NCBI GenBank assembly: GCA_021209875.1
Contig: JAGYVD010000002.1
Location: 1,736,001 to 1,800,000, forward strand
Source: Rosellinia necatrix
Taxonomy: Eukaryota > Ascomycota > Sordariomycetes > Xylariales > Xylariaceae
Direction: 5' to 3'
DNA length: 64,000 nucleotides
The notes under the pieces are model-generated. The model did not search any database. It saw only the letters and a list, made by a program, of their open reading frames with translations, and was not told the DNA's origin. A program made the translations under genes and the position numbers. Positions 24,101 through 35,783 of the stretch are shown here, piece after piece. Positions within the stretch are counted from its first letter, which is position 1, and each line of letters begins with the position of its first letter.

Positions 24101-26584
24101 AGTAGACCGGGTGGTTGTTAAAGATGTAGTACGAGTGGTGGCGGTAGTTGACGTAGTAGAGCTAGTGATTGGTGATGTAGAACGTGTAGTTGATGATATG
24201 GTAGAACTAGTAGTTGATGAAATTGTTGAGCGAGTAGTTGTAGGAGTGGTGGCACTAGTGGTTGTCGGGGTTGTAGAGCGGCTGGTTGTTGAAGATGTGG
24301 TGCTAGAAGTAGTAGAACTACTAGTTGAAGTAGATCGTGTAGTTGATGTAGAACGGGTGCTTGTTGAAGATGTGGCGATACTAGTGGTTGACGTAGAGCG
24401 GGTGGTTGGTGATATGGTAGAACTAGTAGAAGATGTGGTAGAAGTAGCGGGACTAGCAGTTGACGTGGGAGAACTGGTAGTAGTAGACCGAGTAGTAACA
24501 CTAGTTGTTGAAGTGGCAGAGCTAGTAGTACTTGGGCGGGTGGTTGTTGAAGACGTGGTGCTACGATTGGTCGTTGTTGTTGTTGTTGTTGCTGTTATCG
24601 AACTCGAGGTAGGACTTGTTGAGCTAGTGATTAAAGAAGTTGTTGTACGAGTGGTTGAAGTTGTTGAACTAGAGGTAGACCTTGTGGTAATTGAGCTCGT
24701 GGTTGACGAGGTGGTACCACGCGTGGTAGAAGTGGTTGGAGACGTGACTGAAGAGGTTGTTAAGGTAGCTGTACTGGTGGTTGAGGTGGATGTTGTTAGT
24801 CTTGTAGTGGTGCTTGAACTAGTAGTTGAACCTGAGCTAGAACTTGTGAGTGGCGTGGTAGACTGGGTAGTTGATCGCGTGGTTGGACTAGTGGAACTTG
24901 TAGTTGTAGGCCTTGTGGTGGTGCTAGAACTAGTAATTGAACTCGAAGTGACTGAACTAGTAGTTGGTCTTGTTGTGGAACTGGTGGTTGAAGTGGTAGC
25001 ACGCGTGGTTGGGGTAGCTGTGCTGGAAGTAGTGGTCGGTAGTTGTGTGGAGGTACTGGAACTTGTAGTAGAACTAGTAGTTGAGCTTGTAGTAGAACTA
25101 GTTGTAGATCTTGTGCTTGGACTGGTACTTGGGCTCGAGGTTGTTGAACTGGTGGTGGTGGGTGCTGTAGAGGTACTGTAAGTAGTAGTAGTAGAGCTAG
25201 AAGTGCGGCTTGAAGTTGGACTGGTTGTTAGAGGGGTAGATGTAGTGGAGGAAGTAGTGGTTGAAAGGGTGGTGGATCGAGTGGTAGATGTGGTAGATGT
25301 GGTAGATGCAGTTGAAGGGGTGGTGGACCGAGTGGTAGATGTGGTAGATGTGGTAGATGTAGTTGAAGGGGTGGTGGACCGAGTGGTAGACGTGGTAGAC
25401 GTGGTTGAAGGGGTGGTGGATCTGGTGGTAGATGTGGTAGAAGGGCTTGCTGAGCTGGTTGATGATGTGCTAGAACGAGTGGCAGAAGTGGTAGAAGGGG
25501 TTGTCGGCGTGGTTGATGTAGTGGAACGCGTGGTTGACGGGGTAGTTGTACTGATAGAAGTTGTAGTGGTTAGTCTTGTAGACGTGCTTGAACTAGTAGA
25601 ACTTGAGGTGGAACTAGTAGTTGAGCTGGTGGTCGACCTGGTAGTTGAAGCTGTTGACGGACTAGTTGACGCTGTGGTTGGCGCTGTGGTTGAAGGAGTG
25701 GTGGTCCGCGTAGGGCTGGTAGCCGAGGTGGTAGTCGAACCCGTCGTTGTGGCGGAGGGCGTTGTGGTCCGGGATCGTCTTGAGCGAGTTGTACTAGTGG
25801 TTGTGGAGCTAGTCGTACTGGTAGTTGTTGAACTACTCGTTGTAGAAGTAGTGGTGGTCTGGGTGGTTGAAGGGGTGGTTGAAGATGTTCTTGTTGTCGT
25901 GATTATTGTGGTTGGCCGTGTTGTCGTCTTGCTCGTGGTCGTGGTCGAGGGCTGGCCCTGGCAGGGGCCGGGATCGGTAGCATTGTAGTATCCAACAGAT
26001 CTGGCGATAGTATAGTTGGAACCGTCGGTACCAACCTGGCCCTCATTGGTTGCATAAAATGCATCCCATCGTTGGGTATACTAATACAACGTAAGTTCTG
26101 CTATCACTTAGACGATAGAGGCTAGGGCATTTACCAAAGAGCAATATTGAGCGAAGTCTTCACCGTTCTTCTTGAGTATGTAGGTGTTGAAAAATCGACA
26201 TGGGCGATCTGGCAAACCGTGCGTGACATCGTATTGTGTCTTGGCCGTGCAGGCATCGGCACAGCGATTCGGGTGGAAAACACCGTCAAGCCATGCGAAG
26301 CAGCCCAGATGGGTGTTTTGGCCAAGACAGTTGATGGGAGCGTTGATGGCCTTGTTGCCGTAGCGAGTGGGACCTGTATAATCATCGATTGCGGCCAGCA
26401 CGCTAAACGAATCTGCTTCGAATGTGCTATGATATCCCGCTAGTTTGAACTCTTGCTCGACAAGGTCCAAGTTAAACTGAAGTGTATGTGTGGCACTGGG
26501 ATCATATACAGCTGGAACTGTATATGCGGCTCCCACGGCCAGCCTGGCCATTGCGAGGACCCCGGCGAGAACGCCGAATTCCAT
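18174..26584 (-). CDS. Giant secreted Ser/Thr-repeat adhesin-like protein with DUF6923-type C-terminus
   Basis: Three exons (26584-26135, 26080-18953, 18896-18174) join in phase 0 to give about 2,766 aa. Residues 1-19 look like a signal peptide. Residues to ~190 form a Cys-containing head that continues across the 54-bp intron (FAQYCSL joined to YTQRWDAFYATN), with a PCRFFNTYILKKNG segment seen in other fungal secreted proteins. Exon 2 then encodes about 2,330 residues of Thr, Ser, Pro and evenly spaced Arg (TTRSTTSS units). I read exon 2 upstream of 23623 codon by codon and found no in-frame stop down to the 56-bp second intron. Residues 2527-2766 start CDPSGYLIQN and resemble the DUF6923 beta-propeller-like domain of fungal adhesins. 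There is no hydrophobic GPI-type tail. A role as an O-mannosylated cell-surface or wall stalk is an inference. The C-terminal exon is much more GC-rich than the repeat. Confidence 0.85.
18953..25990 (-). repeat. Degenerate Ser/Thr-coding tandem repeat, about 7 kb
   Basis: The repeat core of the adhesin exon reads on the plus strand as endless GT-rich variants of TAGTTGAG and GTGGTTGA. At the protein level short units such as TTRSTTSS, TTTPSTT and TTSSTTR alternate. A higher-order module containing SSTTGAATPT recurs at least five times (for example near 21310, 21490, 22505, 23170 and 23490). Copies differ mostly by synonymous or Ser/Thr-interchange changes, which keeps the frame open. Such arrays are prone to length change and to assembly collapse. 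Confidence 0.9.
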
Positions 26585-28113
26585 TGTGCGTATCGGTTGA
26601 AGGAAGATCTATTGAGATGAAGACTAGCGGTGGTGAGAGTCTGGTGAAATGGGAACTGTCCAAGAAATTACGTTCTCGCCCTCTTCTTATAATTGTGAGA
26701 TGGAGCAAATGGATCTGATCGTCTAGACTATAGCTATAGGCGTCTATTTACAAGCATGCCCCGGCACTTGGTTTTGCTACATTACTTCCCTGGCCCTTGC
26801 CTTGTTTGTAGAGCAGCGCTGGTAACTTGACCTTGAACGCTGTCGATGGAGTGAGATCCTGATGTTGTGGATTGAGAATGCGCTCATATCGGCCAGATTG
26901 TGTTATAGTTTAAGGGGGGGATTATATACCAACCAAGGATTTGCTAGCGGCTGCAGGTTCAACTAAGGCTGCGGTGTATGTAGTTGGCCAAACTATAGAT
27001 ATACTTCATAGTTACTAGTTTCGGCGTGCGTGCGGCGATATTGCCCCTGGCGACGATGTTATTGGGAAGGGGTATCCTTCCATGGGTATTGTTTTGGTTC
27101 AATTCGATATGACAACAAACCTTACTCCTCCCGTAGTCTTGATATGCTTTCGTTTAGGAGTGATACATCACCGTGTCGGTCCACCTTGCCAGGCGAAAGA
27201 TGGTGATTAATATGTATTTAAAATGGCTAGATAATGCTACCAGCATTGCAGTTAGATCCGAATCTAGGTGCGCCTGAGGGCTGGAGTCCATGCCCAGGCG
27301 TTCAGGAGCAGTTTGGCGATAACCTTATACTTCGTCAAGGTTGATCCAGAATTATGAATATACTATTCAAGGCTTGTGTATGATAAAACCCAATCACCAT
27401 TTGGATGGTGAATATCGATAATATGGTGCTGCTGCTGGGATTTGATACAGTAAAGCAGCTAATCGACATCGGATGAGCAAAGTAACTGCTTATTCATACG
27501 TTATGTATGGATGGCCTAGAAACGTCTCTGATAGCGTACATATCACACGCCTTTGATCTGACCCGATGAGATGTGCATGTGATTCTATATGGGGCCTATT
27601 TAACCGTTAACGAATACAAAGCTGTACAATACACAAGCTGAGTCATGGTTACGCCTAGCCTAATAGTGACCTGGATCTGACGCGACATGCTCTAAGATGT
27701 CGTCGTTCAGGATTTATTGACTGCGATGAAATTTAATGCATGCAACGAAAGGGGGATAGCCTGAGTGGTCGGCATTTTCTGCCCAACAATGTGATGAAAG
27801 CTTCTGGTTCTAGCTTACCTTGTAACTCGGCATCACCTCATGTGCTCTGGGAGGGATGCCCTTATATGGTGGCTTCCTCCCCAAAGGAACTTGGAAGATT
27901 CCGGGTACCTGGCATTTAGCCTGGGATGATGGTAGTAGTGGGGGCAGAGAACGGGCGCTGAGGTAAGCCATTCGCAGGCAGGTAGGTGAGGGAGTGAGCG
28001 ACGATCTTCCTGGTAATGGTGGGGTACGGATATGATTTTACGGTAATTACTACCGGGGTAAATCAAACGTACTGGAAACTTTTCGTGTCCGTGCCGGTAT
28101 GGTATGGCGATTT
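26585..28113. other. Intergenic region, promoter side of the adhesin gene
   Basis: There are 1.5 kb with no supportable gene. The first few hundred bases are the adhesin upstream region (which is transcribed leftwards); the far end is the 3' flank of the NDUFAF6-like gene. It is moderately AT-rich with no striking repeat. Confidence 0.55.
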
Positions 28114-29442
28114 TCATATTTGTTGGGTCTTGTATGCCCGCCATAGCCTCCATGGAAGCTTCCAGCCGCTTTTCACAGCGAACGGGTTGAAATTCTCGGC
28201 TTCGAGTCGTGTGAGATAATCGTTGGTCGGCACACCCTCCAGCAACACACCAAGGGCCCTCTGGAGGAGGAGGCCATGACTCTCGTGGTTGGGCCCTGGA
28301 TCGGTGTATTCGTGATGCTCTTCGCTCCGGTGTTCGTATTCATGTCCCGGGTCCTCCCCAGCTCGGATGCTCTTCAGCATCTCCCTGGCAGTGATGAGGT
28401 GGTCGTTGGCACGCGTCGCTACGGTGAAAACGGCGTCTCGGAAGCCCTTGGCGTCGGGGCCATGGCGATAGACATCCTCCTCTCTGAGGCCAGCCTCGGC
28501 CATGACATCCAAAGGTAGAAGCAACACCGGGTTCCGGCTGGCGGCCACGCCTGCGCCGTCGGGGGACCGCATGGGCGGAGTGGGCGAAGCTAGGACAGGT
28601 ATGCCCCTACACATGGCCGCAATGCCGCATGCCTTCCCGATGTGGCTGGCCAGATGATCCACGTGCATGGACTGAACGGATAAGGCGGCCAGGGTGGAAT
28701 ACATAAGGGTAGAATAGGTATTCTCGGCGTACTCCTCGAGGGCGGAAAGGGTCGGGAAAGGCCTGTTATCGGCATGCTTTTCGCGTGTGCCGATGATGCG
28801 CAGCAGCCAGAACCTGACGGAGGCCGGGTTCGTCTCGGGCGACACGGCCGCGAGCTGGGACAGGACTTTGTGGAGCAGGATCATGATGGGCTCCTTCGGC
28901 GGGCGTCCGGCAAAGGTGTTGTTGACGGCATCGCGCCAGAACTGGAAGCGCAGCTGGCCGATCATCGGGTTCGATACGAGTTCGGGGAGGCGCACAAGCT
29001 CGAGATTGAAGGCGCGGAAGGTGTCGTAGGCGTCCCGCCTCGACCGGGGGATGAAGTTTCGAACCAGGAAGGAATCGTAGTCGGACTGTCTAGTACATTT
29101 AGCGCCTCGTCTCCCGCCTTTGGGTCATGTCATGGTGTTATGTCATGGTGTCATGTCATGGTGCCATGTCATGGCTCCGGTTCTCTGGTTGGTGAGAGGG
29201 GTTCGAGATGGGAGGATGAGGTTACGAGGGAGGAAGAGGTTACGAGGGAGGAAGGAGGAGGGAGCAGGGAGGAGACAGGAGACAATATGAAGATGAAAGT
29301 GATGATGATACCTTAGTTGGGCGATGCAGTATTGCCTCGCCTTGTCGACGTCGACGTCTGTTACCAGCGTCCGTCGCGAGCTTCGCAGGGCCGCCGGCCC
29401 GAGCCATTGCCGACCGCGGGACACCCGAGGTGTGCGATACAT
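28114..29442 (-). CDS. NDUFAF6-like mitochondrial complex I assembly factor (squalene/phytoene synthase fold)
   Basis: NDUFAF6 homologues carry the squalene/phytoene synthase fold but act in the mitochondrion in early assembly of respiratory complex I. Exons 29442-29312 and 29089-28114 give 368 aa; the splice joins CIAQLR to QSDYDSFLVRNFIP, restoring the conserved DYD(S/N)FL block. The N-terminus MYRTPRVSRGRQWLGP is basic and suits mitochondrial import. Further conserved segments are ELVRLPELVSNPMIGQLRFQFWRD and the HVDHLASHIGKACGIA helix, with NPFAVKSGWKLPWRLW near the C-terminus. The Asp-rich DXXXD prenyl-diphosphate sites of true synthases are not evident, which agrees with an assembly role over catalysis. 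The 222-bp intron is long for this window and holds a 13-bp tandem repeat. Confidence 0.88.
29129..29174. repeat. 13-bp tandem repeat inside an intron
   Basis: About 3.5 copies of a 13-mer of the form GTCATGGTGNNAT start at 29129, 29142, 29155 and 29168. They lie inside the single intron of the NDUFAF6-like gene, just downstream of which (in sense orientation) is the acceptor. Confidence 0.9.
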
Positions 29443-30040
29443 TGAAAGAAGAAAACAAAAAAAAAAAAAGAGGATTGTTATATTATATACTCCATAGGGA
29501 ACTGGCACAATGGCGAGCTGAGGATCGTGAACAATTTTGACCAGGTACCTACCTACCTAGGTTAGATAAGGTAGGTTGGTTGTCGATGCTGGAAGTGACA
29601 TCAGCGATAACTATATTGTCATACCGTAATATCGAGGCGGAAATGGAGATAGCGAGATTATGAATGTAGAGGTAAGGAAGGACACCGAGTTTCTTAAATA
29701 TGTGCTTGCATAATTATGTATGCACCAGGGCGGGCCGCTTGCTTCGGCTTGCCCCAGCCCATTAACGCGGTCAGCTGAAGACCCGTCGCAATCGCCAAGA
29801 AGTCGCGTCACCCCTCCACAACCCCTTCGAGAGGCGCGTCATGTCGGCGCCGTGAGGAACAACGAAATCGGAACACCCCCGAGCAACACCCTAGCAACAC
29901 CCTAGCAACACCCTAGCAACACATATATCGCCCCAAGAGCTCATTCTTCATCTTAGCGGATTGCTGTTTTAGACTGGCTCACTTCCGAGAAAGATGCCAG
30001 CCGCTCTCGGGCATTGTTCTCACGACTTGTGGTGCTCAGC
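29443..30040. promoter_or_regulatory. Divergent promoter between NDUFAF6-like gene and RAD5
   Basis: A 600-bp space separates two outward-pointing starts (29442 on minus, 30041 on plus) and must hold both promoters. Close to the RAD5 start, 29882-29922 contains 3.7 perfect copies of the 11-mer AGCAACACCCT. A TACCTACCTA run lies near 29545. No TATA box is convincing. Confidence 0.6.
29882..29922. repeat. 11-bp tandem repeat upstream of RAD5
   Basis: Three complete and one partial copy of AGCAACACCCT follow one another without a mismatch, about 120 bp before the RAD5 start codon. Confidence 0.95.
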
Positions 30041-33000
30041 ATGAATCCCGCCGACTCCGGGGAGCCGCCGGCCAAGAAACGAAGGTTCTTTGCCGACCCC
30101 GATGACCGCCCCGATGACCATCCCGACCTTGTCGACGTTTCCGGCGGTGGCCGAGGAGCTAGTTCGGACGATGTCCCCCGTGGTCATCTCGAGCGTGACA
30201 CCGGTCATTCTGATCTAGAGCCTTCAACATGCTCACCACCGTCAGTGCCTGCATCATCCACGCTTGCCACACCCGCTACCGCTACCGCTACCGCTACCAC
30301 TACCGCTACCGTTACCGCTGCCACTTCTGCCTCTACTTCTGTTCATACTCCTAGCCAACCATCCGTGGGATCCGACGCCGACGTCGCCTTTGATCGGGAT
30401 GCGTTTCAGAGCCTGGTGGGCGACACCGTCGACCCAGACACCCTAGCAATCATCTGTGAAAGGTGTGGTGGCAGTTTGGAAAGGGCAGTCAATATGTACT
30501 TCGATGGCACTTGGAAAAGTTACCAAAGGCGCCCTTGTCCTCAGCCCCATCCTTTGATGAGACCGGCCATCCGCCCATCGCTAAACCCCACCCCTGTGAC
30601 CATTAGATCCCCTGCGAAGATTGGACCTGCTGTTCATACTGATCCCCCACAGGACCATCTTGACGCTCGCTACATAGGTGCCTTCGGTGCTGAGGGTTGG
30701 GCTACCAGAAGCGGAACAAATCTCATCAAACATGGTGACGTTGTCAAGATTGAGCGGCAAAAGGTCCAGCAGACACCCTTGCGGATGCGTCTTGCGGCGT
30801 CCGGGAAATCCGATGTCATGGTGCGCTTTACGGATAGCAACGGGACGGAGATCGGGAGATTGGCCAAGGATGCTGCCAGTTGGATCTCATCGCTGATTGA
30901 TCAAGATGTATGCAAGTTTGAGGGTTCTTGCGTATACGCCCCCGAGCGGTTGCGGACCAACGACACCATCTTCCTCCAACTACGGTGCTCCCTTCGGGCG
31001 AGCGTGTTTCATACTCGGGGGTTTGGGTCGCCTGACAATCGTTCCACTGGTTTGTATGAGGAAAAGGAATCGGTCGAAGAGAGGAACTTGCGCTTACGAC
31101 AAGTGGCTATTGTGAAACTATTTCAAGAGATCAACCTTACCCCCACAAAGACGAATGCGGCCTCTGCCCACAATGCCAGGCAAGGCCTTCTCGACGCAGC
31201 CGAACTAGCTGAGAAGAAAACCAAACTCCATCAGTCGAATGGCAGGTACGTTTTCATTCGCCCTCTTTCGGTTGGCTATGGGCTAACCTGGACTCGAGAG
31301 ACGCTTCTGGATCACAGTCGGATGATGACGAAGATGGCGAAGAGCTAGAACAAGACCAACTGGACGCCTTGTATCGCAAGGCGCAGTCCTTCGACTTCAA
31401 CACCCCAGAAGCCGAGCCTGCCGAGACATTTGCCATGAATCTGCGGCCCTACCAAAAGCAGTCACTCCACTGGATGCTGGCGAAGGAGAGAGATGAGAAA
31501 GACGAATCCAGAGAAACCTCCATGCACCCGTTATGGGAGGAATATGCATGGCCACTCAAGGATGTGGATGATAAAGAGTTACGGCAAGTCGAGGGCCAAG
31601 CCAATTTCTATGTGAATCCCTTCTCGGGCGAGATGTCATTGCAATTCCCTTACCAAGAACAGCACTGCCTCGGCGGCATTCTGGCTGATGAGATGGGCCT
31701 GGGGAAGACAATCCAGATGCTGAGCCTAATCCACTCTCATAAATCTGGTATTGTTGCGCACCGGACAAGGCAGCGTGCCCCGGCTATTGATGGTACGCTG
31801 AAGGCGCTGCAGCGGTCACCCAACTCTCAAATTATTGTTTCGGCTCCTAAAACGACCTTGGTCATCGCCCCGATGTCATTGCTGGCGCAGTGGCAAAACG
31901 AGGCTGAGAATGCCTCGAAAGAGGGCACGTTGAGATCCATCGTTTACTACGGCAATGAAAAGGCGGATAATTTACAGGCTTTATGCCGTATGCCTAATCT
32001 AGCATCAGCTCCTGATATCGTCATTACCAGCTATGGTGTTGTCCTATCGGAATTTTTGCAAATTAATTCGCGACCAGGCGGTAGGGAACTTCATAAAGGT
32101 CTTTTTTCTCTGAACTTCTTTCGTATCATACTCGATGAAGCGCATAGTATCAAGAACAGGCAGTCTAAAACGGCTAAAGCTTGCTATGAACTGTCAGCGG
32201 AACATCGCTGGGTGTTAACCGGTACCCCCATTGTAAACCGCCTAGAGGATCTTTTTAGTCTTGTCAGATTTCTGAGAGTAGAGCCCTGGAATAATTTCTC
32301 GTTCTGGCGCACGTTTATCACAGCCCCGTTCGAATCCAAAAACTTCATGCGTGCCCTCGACGTCGTACAAACCGTGCTGGAGCCTCTAGTCATGCGGAGG
32401 ACGAAGGATATGAAGACACCAACCGGAGAGCCGTAAGTGAGCAGCAACCCCGGAAGCAAAGAAACATGCTGACTAGCGTCTGGCTTTAGATTGATTGCGT
32501 TACCCGCGAAATCCATTGAAATAGTGGACATCGAATTATCACAGGCCGAGCGAGCTGTATACGACTACGTTTTCGCCAAGGCGAAGCGCACGTTCTCCGC
32601 GAACATCGAGAGAGGCACCGTAATGAAAGCGTACACGACTATCTTCGCCCAGATTCTACGTCTACGCCAAACCTGCTGCCATCCAACCCTCGTTCGTAAT
32701 CGGGATATCGTTGCGGAAGAGGAGCTTGCTGGCGCGGAAGCAGACGCTGCTGCTGGTTTGAGTGATGATATGGACCTTCAGTCTTTGATCGAGCAGTTCA
32801 CTGCTACCACTGGCGATGAGAAGGAAGTTAACACTTTTGGGGCCCATGTTCTCGAGCAGATCCGTGACGAAGCGGTTAATGAGTGTCCTATATGCTCCGA
32901 AGAACCAATGATCGACCAGACAGTTACAGGCTGTTGGCACTCAGCGTGCAGAAAGTGCCTTTTAGACTACATGAAACACCATACTGACCGCCATGAGGTA

Positions 33001-33720
33001 CCTCGATGCTTCAACTGTCGTAAGCCCCTCAACTCTCGCGACATATTTCAAGTCGTCCGACATGATGACGATATCGAAGCCTTCCAGAGCGCCCCGAAGA
33101 TCAGCTTACAGCGCTTGGGTGTGAATGAATCGTCATCAAAGGTCGTCACGCTGATGCAGCACTTGCGGCAGTTAAGAAGGGAGCACCCCCGAATGAAGTC
33201 TGTTGTTTTCAGCCAATTTACGTCTTTCATGTCACTGATCGAACCCGCGCTTGCTAAGGCCAATATGAAATTTCTTCGACTTGATGGCACCATCAATCAA
33301 AAGGCTCGAGCAACTGTTTTGAAGGACTTCGCGGAGTGCGAAAAGTTTACTATATTGCTAATTAGTTTACGGGCCGGTGGCGTTGGCCTGAATCTCACAC
33401 AGGCCAAGCGTGTCTATATGATGGACCCTTGGTGGAGTTTCGCCGTCGAAGCACAAGCCATCGATCGGGTTCACCGGATGGGTCAAGATGCCGAAGTTAA
33501 GGTGTATCGTTTTATCTGTAAGGATAGTGTGGAGGAGCGTATGCTCAAGGTCCAAGACCGCAAAAAGTTCATGTGAGTTGCACAATCTACGCGGTTATAC
33601 AAATACAGTGCTCCCGAGCTAATCCCATCTGCCCGCTTCAGCGCGACATCGTTAGGCATGATGACAGACGAAGAAAAGAGGCTCCAGAGGATTGAGGATA
33701 TCAAGGAATTATTAAGTTAA
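30041..33720 (+). CDS. RAD5: RAD5-type SNF2 helicase / RING ubiquitin ligase
   Basis: RAD5/HLTF polyubiquitinates PCNA with Ubc13-Mms2 and remodels stalled replication forks in post-replication repair. Exons 30041-31245, 31299-32432, 32490-33572 and 33642-33720 encode 1,166 aa, the same size as yeast Rad5. In order: a basic PAKKRR nuclear-signal-like stretch; a Thr/Ala/Pro low-complexity run from an ACCGCT hexanucleotide repeat (30280-30330); a UBA-like segment at ~118-160; the HIRAN domain from about 205 (RYIGAFGAEGW); SNF2 motor with DEMGLGKT at ~531 and DEAHSIKN at ~682; a C3HC4-type RING at ~911-956 (CPICSEEP ... CWHSACRKC ... CFNCRKPL); and a helicase C domain ending in RVHRMGQ. The terminal RKKFIATSLGMM segment is formed across the last splice and is conserved in the family. 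All catalytic motifs look intact. Confidence 0.95.
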
Positions 33721-34441
33721 ATGTATATGGTTGCTAGGCCGTGTTGTCTCTGCATATGGCGTACCCCAGGTTTAAAATAGTGTTTGGCGCTCACCCCTCA
33801 CCACAAGACATGCAGAACTTCTTCTTAGACGGATGCATAACCGCTCTAGAATCTATCTGTGTTCTTTTTTCACGGCCATGATCAACCATTCACGATATTC
33901 TACGCATATGCATTGTAAATGATTCCCTGGTCTAGATTTCTTCACACCCAGCCCAGGTATACATACCTACGCTATAGCTTGATTGGGTGCCCTAACACGC
34001 CAACCGAGAATAGGGATAAAATATCTCTTGGAACTCACTCTCTATGCTAACCTGTAATCTGACTCCTCTTTCCATGTCAACGCGACGTGTTGTCTGGGGG
34101 TTTCTATGAAAATCTCGGGTTTGGCCCACCGCGGCCCGCGGAGTCCGCGCCACGGCAACCCGACGAGGCCGGTTCCCGATTCCAGATATTGCAGAGAGAA
34201 CTTGACTGGGCTGTCTTGACAAATTTGAATTGTCTAATATCTATATATTTCACTTTGTTTACAACTCGGTCACTCTTATCATCGCACGTTGAGGTTCGCA
34301 TCGAGTCTGCGTGTTGAAGATTTCGTCACCATTCCACCCCCTTTCCCTTTGGGCCTATTCACTATCACGATAACTTGGCCGGAATCAGATAATTCTTTTC
34401 TCAATATCGCGTGTGCCCTTGTCACAAGACCGAAACTCCTT
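33721..34441. other. Intergenic region
   Basis: There are 720 bp between the RAD5 stop and the ceramide synthase start, both genes on plus. It would hold the RAD5 3' UTR and the next promoter. No open frame here has family resemblance. Confidence 0.6.
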
Positions 34442-35783
34442 ATGGAGGCGTGTGATATCGTCAGCTCTTCGACCGACCTGCTGCACCCGACCATGCACAA
34501 GCGGAATCCGCGCATACCTCGTCTCTCGGCGCATCGAGACCAAGACATCGGAACGCGGGAGACCGACAAGCCCACGGGCACATCTCAGCCAGCGAAGAGG
34601 AAGCGGAAGTCCCAAAGGCGGGACGGGTGGACGCGACGCAGATGGGCGATCCCCCTGGCGCTCGTGATCCTGGTCCTCTCCGTCTACGCCCTCGGTCCCA
34701 CGGACGCCAACATCGCGCACCCGCTCATCTTCCTCTCCTACAAGATCAGCGGCGACGAGGTCGACGGATCGGGGACGGCGGAGGCGGTGTACGGCAAGGG
34801 CCCGCGCGACGCGGCGTTCGTGGCGTTCTACACGGCGGTGCTGTTCGCGGCGCGGGAGCTGCTGATGGCGGAGGTGCTGCGGCCGCTGGCGGCGTGGCAC
34901 GGGATCGCGTCGCGGGCGCGGCGGGCGCGCTTCGACGAGCAGGCGTACGTGGCGCTGTACACGGCGGCGGCGGGCCCGCTCGGGCTGTGCGTCATGCGCG
35001 GGTCGCCGGCGTGGTACTTCTCGACGCCGGGCCTGTACGCCGGGTACCCGCACCGCGTCCTCGGCGCGCCCGCCAAGGCCTACTACCTCGTCCAGGCCGC
35101 CTTCTGGGCCCAGCAGGCCCTCGTCATGCTCCTCGGCCTCGAGCGCCGCCGCCGCGACTTCCGCGAGCTCGTCGCCCACCACCTCGTCACCCTCTCGCTC
35201 ATCGCCCTCAGCTACCGCTTCCACTTCACCATGATGGGCGTCCTGGTCTACATCACCCACGATATCAGCGATTTCTTCCTCGCCGTGAGTTCTTTTTTTT
35301 TTTTTCGCGTCTAACATCCTTCCTCCCCCCTCCTCCCTTTTCTGTTTCCTAGAACTTTGCCAGAGGGGGAGAGCGCGGAATTTGACTAACCGGAATCCCT
35401 CTTCTTAGACTTCGAAATCTCTCAACTACATCGACAGCCCCCTGCAGGGCCCCTATTACGCCCTCTGCGTCGCCGTCTGGGTCTATCTACGCCACTACAT
35501 CAACCTCAAGATCTTGCTCTCGATCCTGACCGAGTTCCGCACCATCGGCCCTTACGTCCTCGACTGGGAGGCCGGGCAGTACAAGTGCGCCATCTCGGCC
35601 GCCATCACGTTCGCGCTGCTCGCGGCCCTGCAAGCGCTCAATCTGTACTGGCTGTACTGCCTCTTGAGGAACGGCTATCGTTTTGTCGTCTTCGGTATTG
35701 CCAAGGACGACCGGGAAGAAGATGACGATAAAGAGGATGATCAGCAAATGGCTAATTTAGCTGAATATGAGAGGAGGAAATAG
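34442..35783 (+). CDS. Ceramide synthase (Lag1/Lac1 family, TLC domain)
   Basis: Ceramide synthases acylate sphingoid bases with acyl-CoA in the ER membrane. Exons 34442-35284 and 35409-35783 give 405 aa. After a basic, charged N-terminus comes a first membrane helix (RWAIPLALVILVLSVYAL) and then the TLC domain. The Lag1 motif is intact: the catalytic pair HH in FRELVAHHLVTLSLIALSY, followed by MMGVLVYITHDISDFFLA and, across the 124-bp intron, TSKSLNYIDSP. A later LYWLYCLLRNGYRFVV helix is also typical. The tail is acidic (DDREEDDDKEDD), a known place for casein-kinase-type phosphorylation in Lag1 proteins. A second in-frame ATG at 34493 (MHKRNPRIP) is an equally possible start and would remove 17 residues. 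Exon 1 is strongly GC-rich. Confidence 0.93.

Noticed and set aside
19506..25181. Very long plus-strand open frame (1,891 codons, Val/Glu/Leu rich)
   Set aside because: It is the exact antisense of the Ser/Thr repeat exon of the adhesin, has no domain, and follows from codon complementarity; the minus-strand reading has a signal peptide, introns and a conserved C-terminal domain.
34385..35317. 310-codon minus-strand frame opposite ceramide synthase
   Set aside because: A GC-rich antisense shadow; the plus strand carries the Lag1 motif.
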